DNA of 37,342 bases from CAITQP01 sp964533145 (GTDB lineage Bacteria > Patescibacteriota > Minisyncoccia > Phycocordibacterales > UBA9973): positions 1 through 37,342 of the forward strand of contig CAZHLG010000006.1 in NCBI GenBank assembly GCA_964533145.1, written 5' to 3'. Below, piece after piece: positions 20,350 through 27,341 of the stretch; position 1 is the first letter of the stretch; the number at the start of each line of letters is the position of its first letter. Under the pieces are notes generated by a model. It saw nothing but the letters and a program-made list of their open reading frames with translations, did not search any database and was not told the DNA's origin. The translations under genes were made by a program, and so were the position numbers.

Positions 20350-20359
20350 GCCGTTCCAT

Positions 20360-20443
20360 ATGGGCAAGAAGATCGTAAGACTCATTGTGCTGCTCGCCGC
20401 GCTCGGGGCTGTCGCCTTCTGCATGCGCGCTCTTATTCATTAA
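20360..20443 (+). CDS. Possible 27-aa hydrophobic peptide
   Basis: ATG at 20360 opens a short frame MGKKIVRLIVLLAALGAVAF and ends CMRALIH-stop. It has a positive start and a single hydrophobic helix like a membrane peptide or a bare signal sequence. It lies in the 110-bp gap between the FKBP and SIMPL genes. No promoter or family supports it; it could be chance or the remnant of an exported protein. Confidence 0.35.
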   Translation: MGKKIVRLIVLLAALGAVAFCMRALIH

Positions 20444-20460
20444 TCCGCAGTACGGTACGT

Positions 20461-21258
20461 ATGAACACATTTTTCGAACAGAGAAACGCACTCCGCATGG
20501 GCAAGGTCCTCCTCGTTCTCGCAGTCTTTACTATGCTCTTCATGGCCATGCGGTTCATCAACGAGACGAACCGTGTCGGCGCGTTCGAAGGGGATCTCTC
20601 CAAGATGGCCACCATCGACGTGCAGGGCGAAGGCATCGCGTTCGCGATCCCGGATATCGCAGCCGTGAGCTTCACCGTGCAGAAGAAGGCCGCGACCGTG
20701 CATGATGCCCAGGAGGCAGTGACGGCCAAGACTAATGCGGCCGTCGAGTTCCTCAAGAAGTCCGGCGTCGCCGAAAAAGACATCCAGACAACGAACTACA
20801 ACGCGTATCCGGAGTATGACTATTGCTCCGGCGCGAACTGCACGAACCGCACCGAGCCGAAGCTGCTCGGCTATGATGTCTCGCAGACAATCTCAGTCAA
20901 AGTGCGCGATACGGCGAACGTCGGGAAAGTCATCGATGGTCTCGGCGCGATCGGTGTGACCGGCTTGTCCGGCCCGCAGTTCACCGTGGATAATGCCGAT
21001 GCCATCAATGCGCAGGCCCGCACCAAAGCAATCGCAGACGCGAAGCAGAAGGCCGCCGTCCTTTCCCGCCAGCTCGGCGTGAATCTTGTGAAGATTGTCC
21101 GCTTCTCCGAGAACGGAGGCGGCGGCTATCCGGTCCCGATGTACGCCTCTAAAGATATGGCAGCGGGTATGGGCGGCGCAGAACGCGCGACCTCGGCCAT
21201 CCCGGCAGGGGAGAACAAGTACGTTTCGAACGTGGTTATCACCTACGCCATAGAATAA
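20461..21258 (+). CDS. SIMPL-domain (DUF541) exported protein
   Basis: An envelope protein of the SIMPL family, whose members (such as BP26) form ring- or channel-like oligomers; the function in bacteria of this kind is unclear. A transmembrane anchor (about residues 14-32, GKVLLVLAVFTMLFMAMRF) is followed by the domain: IDVQGEGIAFAIPDIAAVSF, the helix VHDAQEAVTAKTNAAVEFLK, the characteristic IQTTNYNAYPEYDY, then GYDVSQTISVKVRDTANVGK, FTVDNADAINAQARTKAIAD and VVITYAIE. All standard segments are present in 265 aa. A CSGANC pair may form a disulfide. Confidence 0.9.
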   Translation: MNTFFEQRNALRMGKVLLVLAVFTMLFMAMRFINETNRVGAFEGDLSKMATIDVQGEGIAFAIPDIAAVSFTVQKKAATVHDAQEAVTAKTNAAVEFLKKSGVAEKDIQTTNYNAYPEYDYCSGANCTNRTEPKLLGYDVSQTISVKVRDTANVGKVIDGLGAIGVTGLSGPQFTVDNADAINAQARTKAIADAKQKAAVLSRQLGVNLVKIVRFSENGGGGYPVPMYASKDMAAGMGGAERATSAIPAGENKYVSNVVITYAIE

Positions 21259-21267
21259 GCAGGGCAT

Positions 21268-21330
21268 CCGCCCGCACGCAAAAAGCCTTTTGAACAGCTC
21301 TCTGTCAAAAGGCTTTTTGCGTGCGGGCGG
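21268..21330. terminator. Very long perfect hairpin between SIMPL gene and secE
   Basis: A 25-bp perfect stem beginning CCGCCCGCACGCAAAAAGCC, extended by four more pairs across one bulged A, closed by a small loop. Its A5/T5 tracts let it act on both strands. It is far longer than the other terminators here. Confidence 0.85.
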
Positions 21331-21420
21331 TACTTTACATTTTCAATCCCGTGCGGTATCATATGGATACACGAAGGCCCCGCAAGGCCTTTTAAAATTA
21401 CCCAGTAAAACCAAGCATAT

Positions 21421-21603
21421 ATGAGCATTACTACCTACCTCAAAGAGACCCGCGCCGAGATGGCGAACGTCAAATGGCCGAGCCGCCGCCAGGCAATCGG
21501 GTATTCGGTCGCAGTGATCCTCATCTCGCTCGTCACGGCCTACGTGCTCGGCGCATTCGATCGCGCCTTCCAGATCGGCCTCGGCGCAATCCTCGGTTTC
21601 TAA
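21421..21603 (+). CDS. secE: Preprotein translocase subunit SecE
   Basis: Essential single-helix subunit of the SecYEG translocon. The amphipathic start TYLKETRAEMANVKWPSRRQ is the signature of the family, followed by one transmembrane helix (YSVAVILISLVTAYVLGAF) and a short end. The length of 60 aa is normal for bacteria outside Proteobacteria. It lies before nusG as in most genomes, 30 bp apart. Confidence 0.97.
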   Translation: MSITTYLKETRAEMANVKWPSRRQAIGYSVAVILISLVTAYVLGAFDRAFQIGLGAILGF

Positions 21604-21632
21604 CATTAGCAGTCTCATCGCACACCACTAGT

Positions 21633-22184
21633 ATGGCAAAGCAAGAAATCACCGCAGAGCGCGCCTGGTACGCCATTCACACCTACTCCGGCTACGAGAA
21701 CGCCGTCGCGCGCAACCTCAAGCAGCGCATCGAGTCACTCGGCATCGGCGACAAGATCTTCAATGTCGTCGTCCCGATGGAGAAGAAGATCAAGATCAAG
21801 GGCGGCAAGCGCGTCGAAGCCGAGGAGAAGGTGTATCCGGGCTACGTGCTCGTCGACATGATCGTGACCGACGACAGCTGGTATGTCGTGCGCAACACGC
21901 CGCGCGTGACCGGTTTCGTGGGTGCCGGCGTCAATCCGGTCCCGCTCAACAAGCAGGAAGTCGACGCGCTCTTCTCCGCCATGGGCGGCGCAGAGACGGC
22001 GGCCAAGCACGCCATCGACCTCATTCCTGGCGACTTGGTCACCATTGCCGACGGCCCGTTCAAGGAACTCGAAGGCAAGGTCTCGGAAGTCGATTCCGAC
22101 CGCGGCAAGGTCCGCGTGCTCGTCTCGATGTTCGGCCGCGAAACGCCGGTCGAACTTGACTTCCTTCAGGTCAAGAAACTCTAA
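21633..22184 (+). CDS. nusG: Transcription termination/antitermination protein NusG
   Basis: Binds RNA polymerase and couples transcription with translation or Rho. The N-terminal NGN domain shows AWYAIHTYSGYENAVARNLK and VYPGYVLVDMIVTDDSWYVV, RNTPRVTGFVG; the C-terminal KOW domain shows GDLVTIADGPFKELEGKVSE and RETPVELDFLQVKKL. The length of 183 aa is typical. The start is the ATG at 21633 (MAKQEITAER). A terminator follows, so the usual co-transcription with rplK is broken here by two inserted genes. Confidence 0.98.
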   Translation: MAKQEITAERAWYAIHTYSGYENAVARNLKQRIESLGIGDKIFNVVVPMEKKIKIKGGKRVEAEEKVYPGYVLVDMIVTDDSWYVVRNTPRVTGFVGAGVNPVPLNKQEVDALFSAMGGAETAAKHAIDLIPGDLVTIADGPFKELEGKVSEVDSDRGKVRVLVSMFGRETPVELDFLQVKKL

Positions 22185-22199
22185 TCAGGGCACAATGAA

Positions 22200-22235
22200 A
22201 AACAGCCGATCCGTTCCGGGTCGGCTGGTTTCGTT
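22200..22235. terminator. Terminator between nusG and the convergent membrane-protein gene
   Basis: AACAGCCGA / TCGGCTGGTT stem with an 11-nt loop, followed by TCGTTTTT; an A-rich left flank could serve the minus-strand gene. Confidence 0.65.
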
Positions 22236-22236
22236 T

Positions 22237-22638
22237 TTAGACCGTAATCGTAATTTTTGGCCCGCTCCTGTCTTCGATGGCAAAATTGAAAACAAACGTT
22301 CTGCCGGTTCGTATCACCGAGCAAAGGGCGATATCGGCTGTTACGCGATGGGCGATCAATACTCCGTTCATCCCGGCCTCGGCACATGTCCGGGCAAGCT
22401 TGTCCCGGAGCTCTTTTTCCGTATAGCCTTTGAAAAACTTCGTGTTTTCTGTGTCCGGTTTTTTCTTTGCAAACAGAGCAGTCACGAGAATCGCTAAGAC
22501 TATGACAATGAGTGAGATAGCGATGATGCCGCTCCAATGCCTGATTGCCGGAGATACTCCGGAATACTCCGCAAGGCTGAGGAGGCCTGCTGCGATGACT
22601 GCTAAGCAGTATAAGAATATAAAGATCGGTTTTTTCAT
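22237..22638 (-). CDS. Small protein with two transmembrane helices, 133 aa
   Basis: Two hydrophobic helices (IFIFLYCLAVIAAGLLSLAE and IIAISLIVIVLAILVTALFA) followed by a soluble domain (ENTKFFKGYTEKELRDKLAR, GMNGVLIAHRVTADIALCSV, FVFNFAIEDRSG). Not recognised. It shares the layout of the genes at 18825 and 19340. It lies within the nusG-rplK interval, where a standard genome has no gene. The start is the ATG at 22638 (MKKPIFIFLY). Confidence 0.65.
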   Translation of the reverse strand: MKKPIFIFLYCLAVIAAGLLSLAEYSGVSPAIRHWSGIIAISLIVIVLAILVTALFAKKKPDTENTKFFKGYTEKELRDKLARTCAEAGMNGVLIAHRVTADIALCSVIRTGRTFVFNFAIEDRSGPKITITV

Positions 22639-22683
22639 ACAAAGATTTTTTCTGACTCTACTATGGCAGGAGGGTTGGGTCAA

Positions 22684-22711
22684 TTGACAGCATGTATCGG
22701 TGTGATATTGT
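22684..22711 (+). promoter_or_regulatory. Promoter of the 138-aa gene
   Basis: TTGACA, 16-nt spacer, TATTGT, 17 nt before the ATG at 22729. Confidence 0.65.
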
Positions 22712-22728
22712 TGCGAAAAATCATTTGT

Positions 22729-23145
22729 ATGGGATACGCATATGACATGGACGGATTTCGGGCGATCAGGAAACCTCCGGCATTCTTTCAAAGTACGTAC
22801 ACGAATACGTACTCGTTTCTTTCGCTGGAAGATTTCTTTACTAAACTCGCTAAGCAGCTTTCTGAGTATGCGTGGGCCGACGGCGAAGAGGAAAACGATC
22901 GTCTGAACACCCTCGACTGGTTGCTTGAAAACAACATTGTATGGCTTGTACCGGCGGCTATACAAACAAAGCACGGCATAACATCTCCGTGTTGGTATAA
23001 GATCGAACTCGATGATTGGGACCCTGATTCCAGCGAAAACCCGCGCTTCGTTCTTTCGATGGCGGAGGTCTCCGATTTGGAAAGCAACCAAGGAAACGTA
23101 TTTTTTGCGGTTTCCGAACAAACGAACGCACCGAAACTTTTTTAG
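22729..23145 (+). CDS. Hypothetical protein, 138 aa
   Basis: Unrecognised soluble protein. It is rich in aromatic and acidic residues (YTNTYSFLSLEDFFTKLAKQ, EYAWADGEEENDRL, WYKIELDDWDPDSSENP) and has no membrane segment. Small proteins of this kind resemble immunity or effector-partner proteins but nothing specific supports that. The start is placed at 22729, after the promoter at 22684-22711; an ATG at 22744 is an alternative. It lies between nusG and rplK and has its own promoter and terminator, thus is an independent insertion. Confidence 0.6.
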   Translation: MGYAYDMDGFRAIRKPPAFFQSTYTNTYSFLSLEDFFTKLAKQLSEYAWADGEEENDRLNTLDWLLENNIVWLVPAAIQTKHGITSPCWYKIELDDWDPDSSENPRFVLSMAEVSDLESNQGNVFFAVSEQTNAPKLF

Positions 23146-23161
23146 TATCGGTGCGTTTTTT
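23125..23161 (+). terminator. Terminator overlapping the end of the 138-aa gene
   Basis: AACGCACCGA / TCGGTGCGTT with T-run; the stop codon TAG lies in the loop. Confidence 0.88.
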
Positions 23162-23176
23162 CTATGAGTGTATTCC

Positions 23177-23205
23177 TTGCCTAAAATGATATTTTCTGGT
23201 AATGT
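23177..23205 (+). promoter_or_regulatory. Promoter of rplK
   Basis: TTGCCT, 17-nt spacer, TAATGT, giving a leader of about 50 nt before the ATG at 23263, in contrast to the leaderless genes nearby. Confidence 0.6.
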
Positions 23206-23262
23206 ATCAGCACTAGATTCTCGGCTTCTACGTGAACCTAGCCTTTAACCTATCTACCCACT

Positions 23263-23688
23263 ATGGCAAAGAAAATCACCAAGAAAGTCAAAGTCCAGGT
23301 GCCGGCAGGCAAGGCCACTCCGGCTCCGCCTCTCGGTCCGGCCCTCGGTCAGGCAGGCGTGAACATCGGCGACTTCGTCACCAAGTTCAATGCCGCCACC
23401 CAGAGCATGATCGGCGATACTGTCGGCGTGCAGATCACCGTCTACGAGGATCGCACATACGATTTCGTCATCAAGACTCCGCCGGTCGCCGGCCTGCTCT
23501 TCAAGGCAGCGGGTATCGAGAAGGGTTCGGGCAAGCCGAACCTCTCCAAGGCCGGTTCGATCACGAAGGACCAGCTCCGCGCGATCGCCGAGAAGAAGAT
23601 GCCCGACCTCAACGCGAAGGACATTGAAGGCGCGATGAAGATCGTCGCCGGAAGCGCCCGCCAGGCAGGCATCGAGATCAAGGGCTAA
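23263..23688 (+). CDS. rplK: 50S ribosomal protein L11
   Basis: Part of the GTPase-associated stalk base of the large subunit. It begins KKVKVQVPAGKATPAPPLGP, the signature for methyl-lysine and antibiotic-binding region, followed by ALGQAGVNIGDFVTKFNAAT, YEDRTYDFVIKTPPVAGLLF and the RNA-binding C-terminal domain ending IEGAMKIVAGSARQAGIEIK. The length of 141 aa is exact. It is followed by a terminator and an unrelated gene, while rplA normally comes next. Confidence 0.98.
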   Translation: MAKKITKKVKVQVPAGKATPAPPLGPALGQAGVNIGDFVTKFNAATQSMIGDTVGVQITVYEDRTYDFVIKTPPVAGLLFKAAGIEKGSGKPNLSKAGSITKDQLRAIAEKKMPDLNAKDIEGAMKIVAGSARQAGIEIKG

Positions 23689-23701
23689 CACGGCTTCCAA
23701 G

Positions 23702-23726
23702 AAAACCGCGCATCATGCGCGGTTTT
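23702..23726 (+). terminator. Terminator after rplK
   Basis: AAAACCGCGC-atcat-GCGCGGTTTT. Confidence 0.9.
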
Positions 23727-23770
23727 GCCGTTTACGTGGGGCGTGCTATGCTGTCGCAAAACACTGTGCT

Positions 23771-24121
23771 ATGAAAAACGGAATAATAGTCACCGTGTCC
23801 GTGCCTTCCGACAAGAAGCTGGATTTCGAACGGTGGTTCAAAACGCACGTCAACGATCAGGATATACTGAGCTGGTGCCGCAACATCCGCATGGCGCTCT
23901 CGGGCGACAAGATGTACATCTTGTATCATTCGGCAAAAGTCGGCACCGCAGCGCAGTTCCCGGTTTTGTACGGTCTCTACAAGAAGATACAAGGTTCGTT
24001 CCGCGACCTGAAGGTCGAGGAATTGCCCGGGTCGGATGAGACCGTCGGTTCGGAGACAGAAGGCCGCATCGCGATCGAAAAAATGCCGATCGTCATGCGC
24101 AACGCTACGTTGATGGTGTAA
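23771..24121 (+). CDS. Hypothetical protein, 116 aa
   Basis: A small soluble protein, probably alpha/beta (IIVTVSVPSDKKLDFERWFK, ILSWCRNIRMALSGDKMYIL, PVLYGLYKKIQGSFRDLKVE). The pattern resembles a ferredoxin-like fold; no family is recognised. It stands alone between two terminators. TATGCT 18 nt before the ATG may be its -10 element. Confidence 0.6.
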   Translation: MKNGIIVTVSVPSDKKLDFERWFKTHVNDQDILSWCRNIRMALSGDKMYILYHSAKVGTAAQFPVLYGLYKKIQGSFRDLKVEELPGSDETVGSETEGRIAIEKMPIVMRNATLMV

Positions 24122-24126
24122 AAAAT

Positions 24127-24155
24127 AAAAAATCCGCCGATGTGGCGGATTTTTT
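24127..24155. terminator. Bidirectional terminator between the 116-aa gene and dcd
   Basis: AAAAAATCCGCC-gatgt-GGCGGATTTTTT, 12-bp perfect stem. Confidence 0.92.
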
Positions 24156-24164
24156 AGTGCGTGG

Positions 24165-24701
24165 TCAGAACGTGTTCTTCCACATCATGCTCTCCTTGGG
24201 GAGATGCTCCTGCTGGGAGTACTTCGCGTTCTCTTTTTTGTGATAGAGCCGCTCGACGTCGCCTTCTACTTTGTAATAGATGAGCTGGCCGACGGGCATG
24301 CCGGCGTAGATGCGGACGGGGATGGACGAGGATATCTCAAGGGTCCAGTAGCCGCAGAAGCCGACGTCGCCCTTGCCGGCGGTGGCGTGGATGTCGATGC
24401 CGAGGCGGCCGGTGGAGGACTTGCCTTCGAGGAACGGGACATGCTTGTGCGTCTCGGTGTACTCGAGCGTCGAGCCGAGGTAGAGCTGGCCCGGCTGGAG
24501 CACGAAGCCCTCTTCGGGGATCTCGAAATGGCGGATCTCGTTGTGCTTCTTCGCGTCGATGGTCGCGTCCACATACTGAGCGAGGTGCTTGGAGAGGTGC
24601 ACGTCGTACGAGTTGCCGCCCATGTTCTTCTCGTCGAAAGGGGTGATGACGATCTCGCCGTTCTTGACGCACTCGAGGATCTTAGTGTCCGACAGTATCA
24701 T
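24165..24701 (-). CDS. dcd: dCTP deaminase
   Basis: Converts dCTP to dUTP, the precursor for dTMP. It belongs to the dUTPase/dCTP-deaminase trimer fold: MILSDTKILECVKNGEIVI at the start, NMGGNSYDVHLSKHL, EGFVLQPGQLYLGSTLEY, the phosphate-binding GKSSTGRLGIDIHATAGKGD, FCGYWTLEISS with the catalytic Glu, and GQLIYYKVEG. The 178-aa length is usual. Whether it also cleaves dUTP (bifunctional type) cannot be told from sequence alone; a separate dut exists at 34569. It is the last gene of the minus-strand set running from thyA. Confidence 0.94.
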   Translation of the reverse strand: MILSDTKILECVKNGEIVITPFDEKNMGGNSYDVHLSKHLAQYVDATIDAKKHNEIRHFEIPEEGFVLQPGQLYLGSTLEYTETHKHVPFLEGKSSTGRLGIDIHATAGKGDVGFCGYWTLEISSSIPVRIYAGMPVGQLIYYKVEGDVERLYHKKENAKYSQQEHLPKESMMWKNTF

Positions 24702-24731
24702 GCTGCAAGTCTCGCATATTGCGGGGGATTG

Positions 24732-25154
24732 TCAATTCTTGCTTTTAAAATATGTGACTGCTCCTTGCGATGCTTTGGCGATCGGCGAGGGAAGATTGTC
24801 CAGGGCGAACCAGCCGATCTCGGAGCACTTCTCAGGCTCTTTGATCTCGGGCAGTCCGCTTGTGATGCGTGCGCCGAAAATGTTAGTGACCCAGTGTTGG
24901 CCTTCTTCCGGCAGGATGTGGTCCCAGCCGGGAAGCTGTTCTGTCAGCTCTATTTCTATGCCGAGTTCCTCGCGGATTTCGCGCGTGACGGCATCGGCGA
25001 GCTTTTCTCCGTATTCTACCGATCCTCCTGGCAACATCCATGAGCCGGCTTCGTTTTTCGCTCCGGGGCCGCGCTTCATCAAGAGCACCTCGCTGTTTTC
25101 GTTCCGAATGAATGCCCCGCAGCCGGTGCCTATGTAATCTTTACCCGGTCTCAT
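24732..25154 (-). CDS. NUDIX hydrolase
   Basis: A NUDIX enzyme of about 140 aa. The box is canonical: GGSVEYGEKLADAVTREIREELG with REIREELG at its core; GAGSWMLPGGSVEYGEK-like residues precede it, and GTGCGAFIRNENSEVLLMKR forms the first strands. Most like ADP-ribose or 8-oxo-dGTP pyrophosphatases (MutT-like); the place in a folA-thyA cluster suggests a dNTP or dihydroneopterin triphosphate substrate, which is inference. I start at the ATG at 25154, where ATGA overlaps the folA stop; an upstream in-frame ATG at 25232 would lie within folA. Confidence 0.9.
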   Translation of the reverse strand: MRPGKDYIGTGCGAFIRNENSEVLLMKRGPGAKNEAGSWMLPGGSVEYGEKLADAVTREIREELGIEIELTEQLPGWDHILPEEGQHWVTNIFGARITSGLPEIKEPEKCSEIGWFALDNLPSPIAKASQGAVTYFKSKN

Positions 25155-25666
25155 TTCTTGTACGTAACAAATGTAAAAGGAAGCAGGTTTTGTTCGTCCG
25201 CCGAATGTTCTTGGCGTGTCGTTTCTTTCCATTCGGAACCGATCTCGGGGAAGAACGTGTCGGCATCTGCATCACTTGCGTCCACTCGGGTGATGTACAG
25301 TTTCTGCGCGCGGACGATGGCTTCTTTGTAGAGCTCTCCGCCGCCGATGACGAACACCTCCGTATCCTCCTGTTTTTCCTCGAAATGCTTGCCTTGCTCG
25401 AGCGCGGCGAAGCGCAGTGCCTCGTCCAGCGAGTGCATCACGGTGATTCCCGGAGCGGAGTACGATGCGTCGCGGGTGATCACGATGTTCTCGCGGCCGG
25501 GAAGCGGTTTGCCGATGGATTCGAATGTTTTTCTGCCCATGATGACCGCGTGTCCCGTGGTGGTTTCGCGGAAATGGCGCATGTCGGCCGGCAAGCTCCA
25601 GAGGAGCTTGCCGGCCTTGCCGATCTCATTGTTCCTGCCGATGGCGGCGATGAGAGAAACGATCAT
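25151..25666 (-). CDS. folA: Dihydrofolate reductase
   Basis: Regenerates tetrahydrofolate consumed by ThyA. It shows IVSLIAAIGRNNEIGKAGKL (N-terminal strand and loop), LLWSLPADMRHFRETTTGHA, VIMGRKTFESIGKPLPGREN with the NADPH-binding region, FVIGGGELYKEAI and a C-terminal strand FTFVTYKK; 171 aa is normal. TATAGT ends 6 nt before the ATG at 25666, supporting that start and a leaderless transcript that includes the NUDIX gene, with which it overlaps by 4 bp. Confidence 0.95.
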   Translation of the reverse strand: MIVSLIAAIGRNNEIGKAGKLLWSLPADMRHFRETTTGHAVIMGRKTFESIGKPLPGRENIVITRDASYSAPGITVMHSLDEALRFAALEQGKHFEEKQEDTEVFVIGGGELYKEAIVRAQKLYITRVDASDADADTFFPEIGSEWKETTRQEHSADEQNLLPFTFVTYKK

Positions 25667-25689
25667 GCCGACACTATACCATATGCAAA

Positions 25690-25720
25690 AAAACGCCCCG
25701 CATGACATGCGAGGCGTTTG
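25690..25720 (-). terminator. Terminator after thyA
   Basis: AAACGCC-c-CGCAT-gac-ATGCG-a-GGCGTTT, one internal mismatch, between the end of thyA and the start of folA. Confidence 0.7.
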
Positions 25721-25726
25721 CGTCGG

Positions 25727-26668
25727 TTACACCGCTATCGGCGCAGGGATGCGCGGCAGGGGATCGTAGCCGGTAAGCTCAAAGTCCTCGATCGTGAAGT
25801 CCTCCAGGTTCTTCACGTTCGGATTGATCGTCATTTTCGGCAATGGGCGGATGTCGCTCCTTCTTGAAAGCTGCGTCTTTGCTTGCTCGAGGTGGTTCGA
25901 ATACAGATGAACATCGCCGCCTGTCCAAATGAATTCACCGAGTCCAAGGCCGGTGACTTGTGCGATCATCATGGTGAGCAATGCATATGATGCAATGTTG
26001 AAGGGAACGCCGAGGAACGTATCGCATGATCGCTGGTACAGCTGACACGAGAGTTTGCCGTCGGCGACATAGAACTGGAAGAGGCAGTGGCACGGCGAGA
26101 GTCCTGCTTTGTTCATGTTGTCGAGTTCTGCGACGTTCCATGCTGATACGAGCATTCTGCGCGAGTCGGGCGAGTGCGTAAGCTGATGCAGGATGTCGGC
26201 GATCTGATCGATGTGACCGCCATCAAGCGTGTTCCAGTGGCGCCACTGGTAGCCGTAAATCGGGCCAAGGTCGCCGTATTCGCGTGCGAACGCGTCGTCC
26301 GTCCTGATTCGTTCGATGAACGCGGCGATTCCGGACTCCCATTCCGGCGTGTTGGCTGCGGGAATCTGCAGATTGTTCCTCCTCAGATATGCTTTGAACG
26401 GCCAGTCATCCCAGATGTGCACGTTGTTGTCGGCAAGGTAGCGCAAGTTCGTGTCTCCGCGCAAGAACCAGATGAGTTCGTGGGCGATCATTTTCCACGC
26501 CAATTTTTTCGTGGTGAGCAGCGGAAAACCGTCCTCAAGGTTGAATCGCATCTGATACCCGAACACGCTTTTTGTTCCCGTGCCGGTGCGGTCGGTCTTG
26601 GTGGCTCCATTGAGCATGATGTATTCAAGCAAATCCAGATAGGATTCGTCGGCATGTTTTCCTTTCAT
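25727..26668 (-). CDS. thyA: Thymidylate synthase (ThyA)
   Basis: Methylates dUMP to dTMP with methylene-tetrahydrofolate. Characteristic segments are TKTDRTGTGTKSVFGYQMRF, GFPLLTTKKLAWKMIAHELI, WFLRGDTNLRYL, DLGPIYGYQWRHW, DSRRMLVSAWNV, the catalytic LSPCHCLFQFYV, LYQRSCDTFLGVPFNIASYA and WTGGDVHLYSNH. TACACT ends 6 nt before the ATG at 26668 (MKGKHADESY), the spacing seen at other leaderless genes; an ATG at 26698 is the longer alternative. The order thyA-folA is common. Confidence 0.96.
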   Translation of the reverse strand: MKGKHADESYLDLLEYIMLNGATKTDRTGTGTKSVFGYQMRFNLEDGFPLLTTKKLAWKMIAHELIWFLRGDTNLRYLADNNVHIWDDWPFKAYLRRNNLQIPAANTPEWESGIAAFIERIRTDDAFAREYGDLGPIYGYQWRHWNTLDGGHIDQIADILHQLTHSPDSRRMLVSAWNVAELDNMNKAGLSPCHCLFQFYVADGKLSCQLYQRSCDTFLGVPFNIASYALLTMMIAQVTGLGLGEFIWTGGDVHLYSNHLEQAKTQLSRRSDIRPLPKMTINPNVKNLEDFTIEDFELTGYDPLPRIPAPIAV

Positions 26669-26765
26669 GCAGTCAGTGTACATTGTTTCCATACGCATGT
26701 ATATTTTTTGTTTTTAATATGGTTTCATGGCCAAGGCTACGCGAAATAGGGGGTTTTGCAAATAC

Positions 26766-26794
26766 TTGACTTTTTAAAACAAAGGTGATATAAT
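26766..26794 (+). promoter_or_regulatory. Near-consensus promoter of the lipoprotein gene
   Basis: TTGACT, 17-nt spacer, TATAAT, about 22 nt before the ATG at 26817. The best match to the sigma-70 consensus in the window. Confidence 0.85.
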
Positions 26795-26816
26795 ATAGGC
26801 ATAAAATCCTTTGAAA

Positions 26817-27137
26817 ATGAAATATATAAGCATTCTTTTGATCTCCTGCGCAGCCCTCATGGAAGGGTGCGCCTACCATTCGTACGGATCCGGGGCGACA
26901 GTGACTCACGTCAATGCGGCCCAGCCATATGGGTACGGGTATCCCGCACAGTCGGCATACTATGGTCCTAATGTGTCTCCGAACGGCCCCGTGTATATCG
27001 GGACACCGTCGGTGACGGTCCCTATCCCGGTTCCCATGCCGGTCCCCGTGTACGGCGGGGCATCCTATCAGCGCAGTTATCGATACGATGGCGGCGCCAA
27101 CCGCTACGGAAGGTATGACAGAAATTGCCGGAGATGA
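26817..27137 (+). CDS. Small lipoprotein, Gly/Tyr/Pro-rich
   Basis: A signal peptide with a lipobox (ISILLISCAALMEGC, Cys about residue 16) marks it as a lipoprotein anchored at the outer face of the membrane. The mature part is low in complexity: YGYGYPAQSAYYGPNVS and the proline/valine repeat TVPIPVPMPVPVYGGA, ending in an Arg/Tyr-rich tail. Similar proteins occur in many bacteria with no known role. The strong promoter suggests abundance. A good terminator follows. Confidence 0.78.
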   Translation: MKYISILLISCAALMEGCAYHSYGSGATVTHVNAAQPYGYGYPAQSAYYGPNVSPNGPVYIGTPSVTVPIPVPMPVPVYGGASYQRSYRYDGGANRYGRYDRNCRR

Positions 27138-27154
27138 ACCGGCGCACATCAGCC

Positions 27155-27180
27155 AAGCCCCGATCACTCGGGGCTTTTTT
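27155..27180 (+). terminator. Terminator after the lipoprotein gene
   Basis: AAGCCCCGA-tcac-TCGGGGCTT followed by T residues. Confidence 0.92.
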
Positions 27181-27188
27181 CCTGCTAA

Positions 27189-27217
27189 TTGACATTTTTA
27201 TAGCAATATGCTATTCT
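27189..27217 (+). promoter_or_regulatory. Promoter of the DEAD-box helicase transcript
   Basis: TTGACA, 17-nt spacer, TATTCT, giving a 5' leader of about 110 nt. ATAGCA-ata-TGCTAT forms a small palindrome across spacer and -10. Confidence 0.7.
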
Positions 27218-27263
27218 TTGCATACCATTCTCCCGGCCACCGAGGCCTTTACTTATATTGAGA

Positions 27264-27341
27264 ATGCCGATTATGGAATCCGCCTGGACGCTTGTTGTCG
27301 TGGGGTTGATATCCATGACACACGTTCACGCATATGCATAA
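27264..27341 (+). CDS. Possible 25-codon upstream ORF overlapping the helicase start
   Basis: ATG at 27264 opens MPIMESAWTLVVVGLISMTH and ends VHAYA-stop at 27339-27341, overlapping the helicase ATG at 27334 by 8 bp in another frame. The peptide is hydrophobic. The overlap suggests translational coupling, and the leader is unusually long for this genome. It might equally be a chance frame in a structured leader. Confidence 0.4.
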   Translation: MPIMESAWTLVVVGLISMTHVHAYA

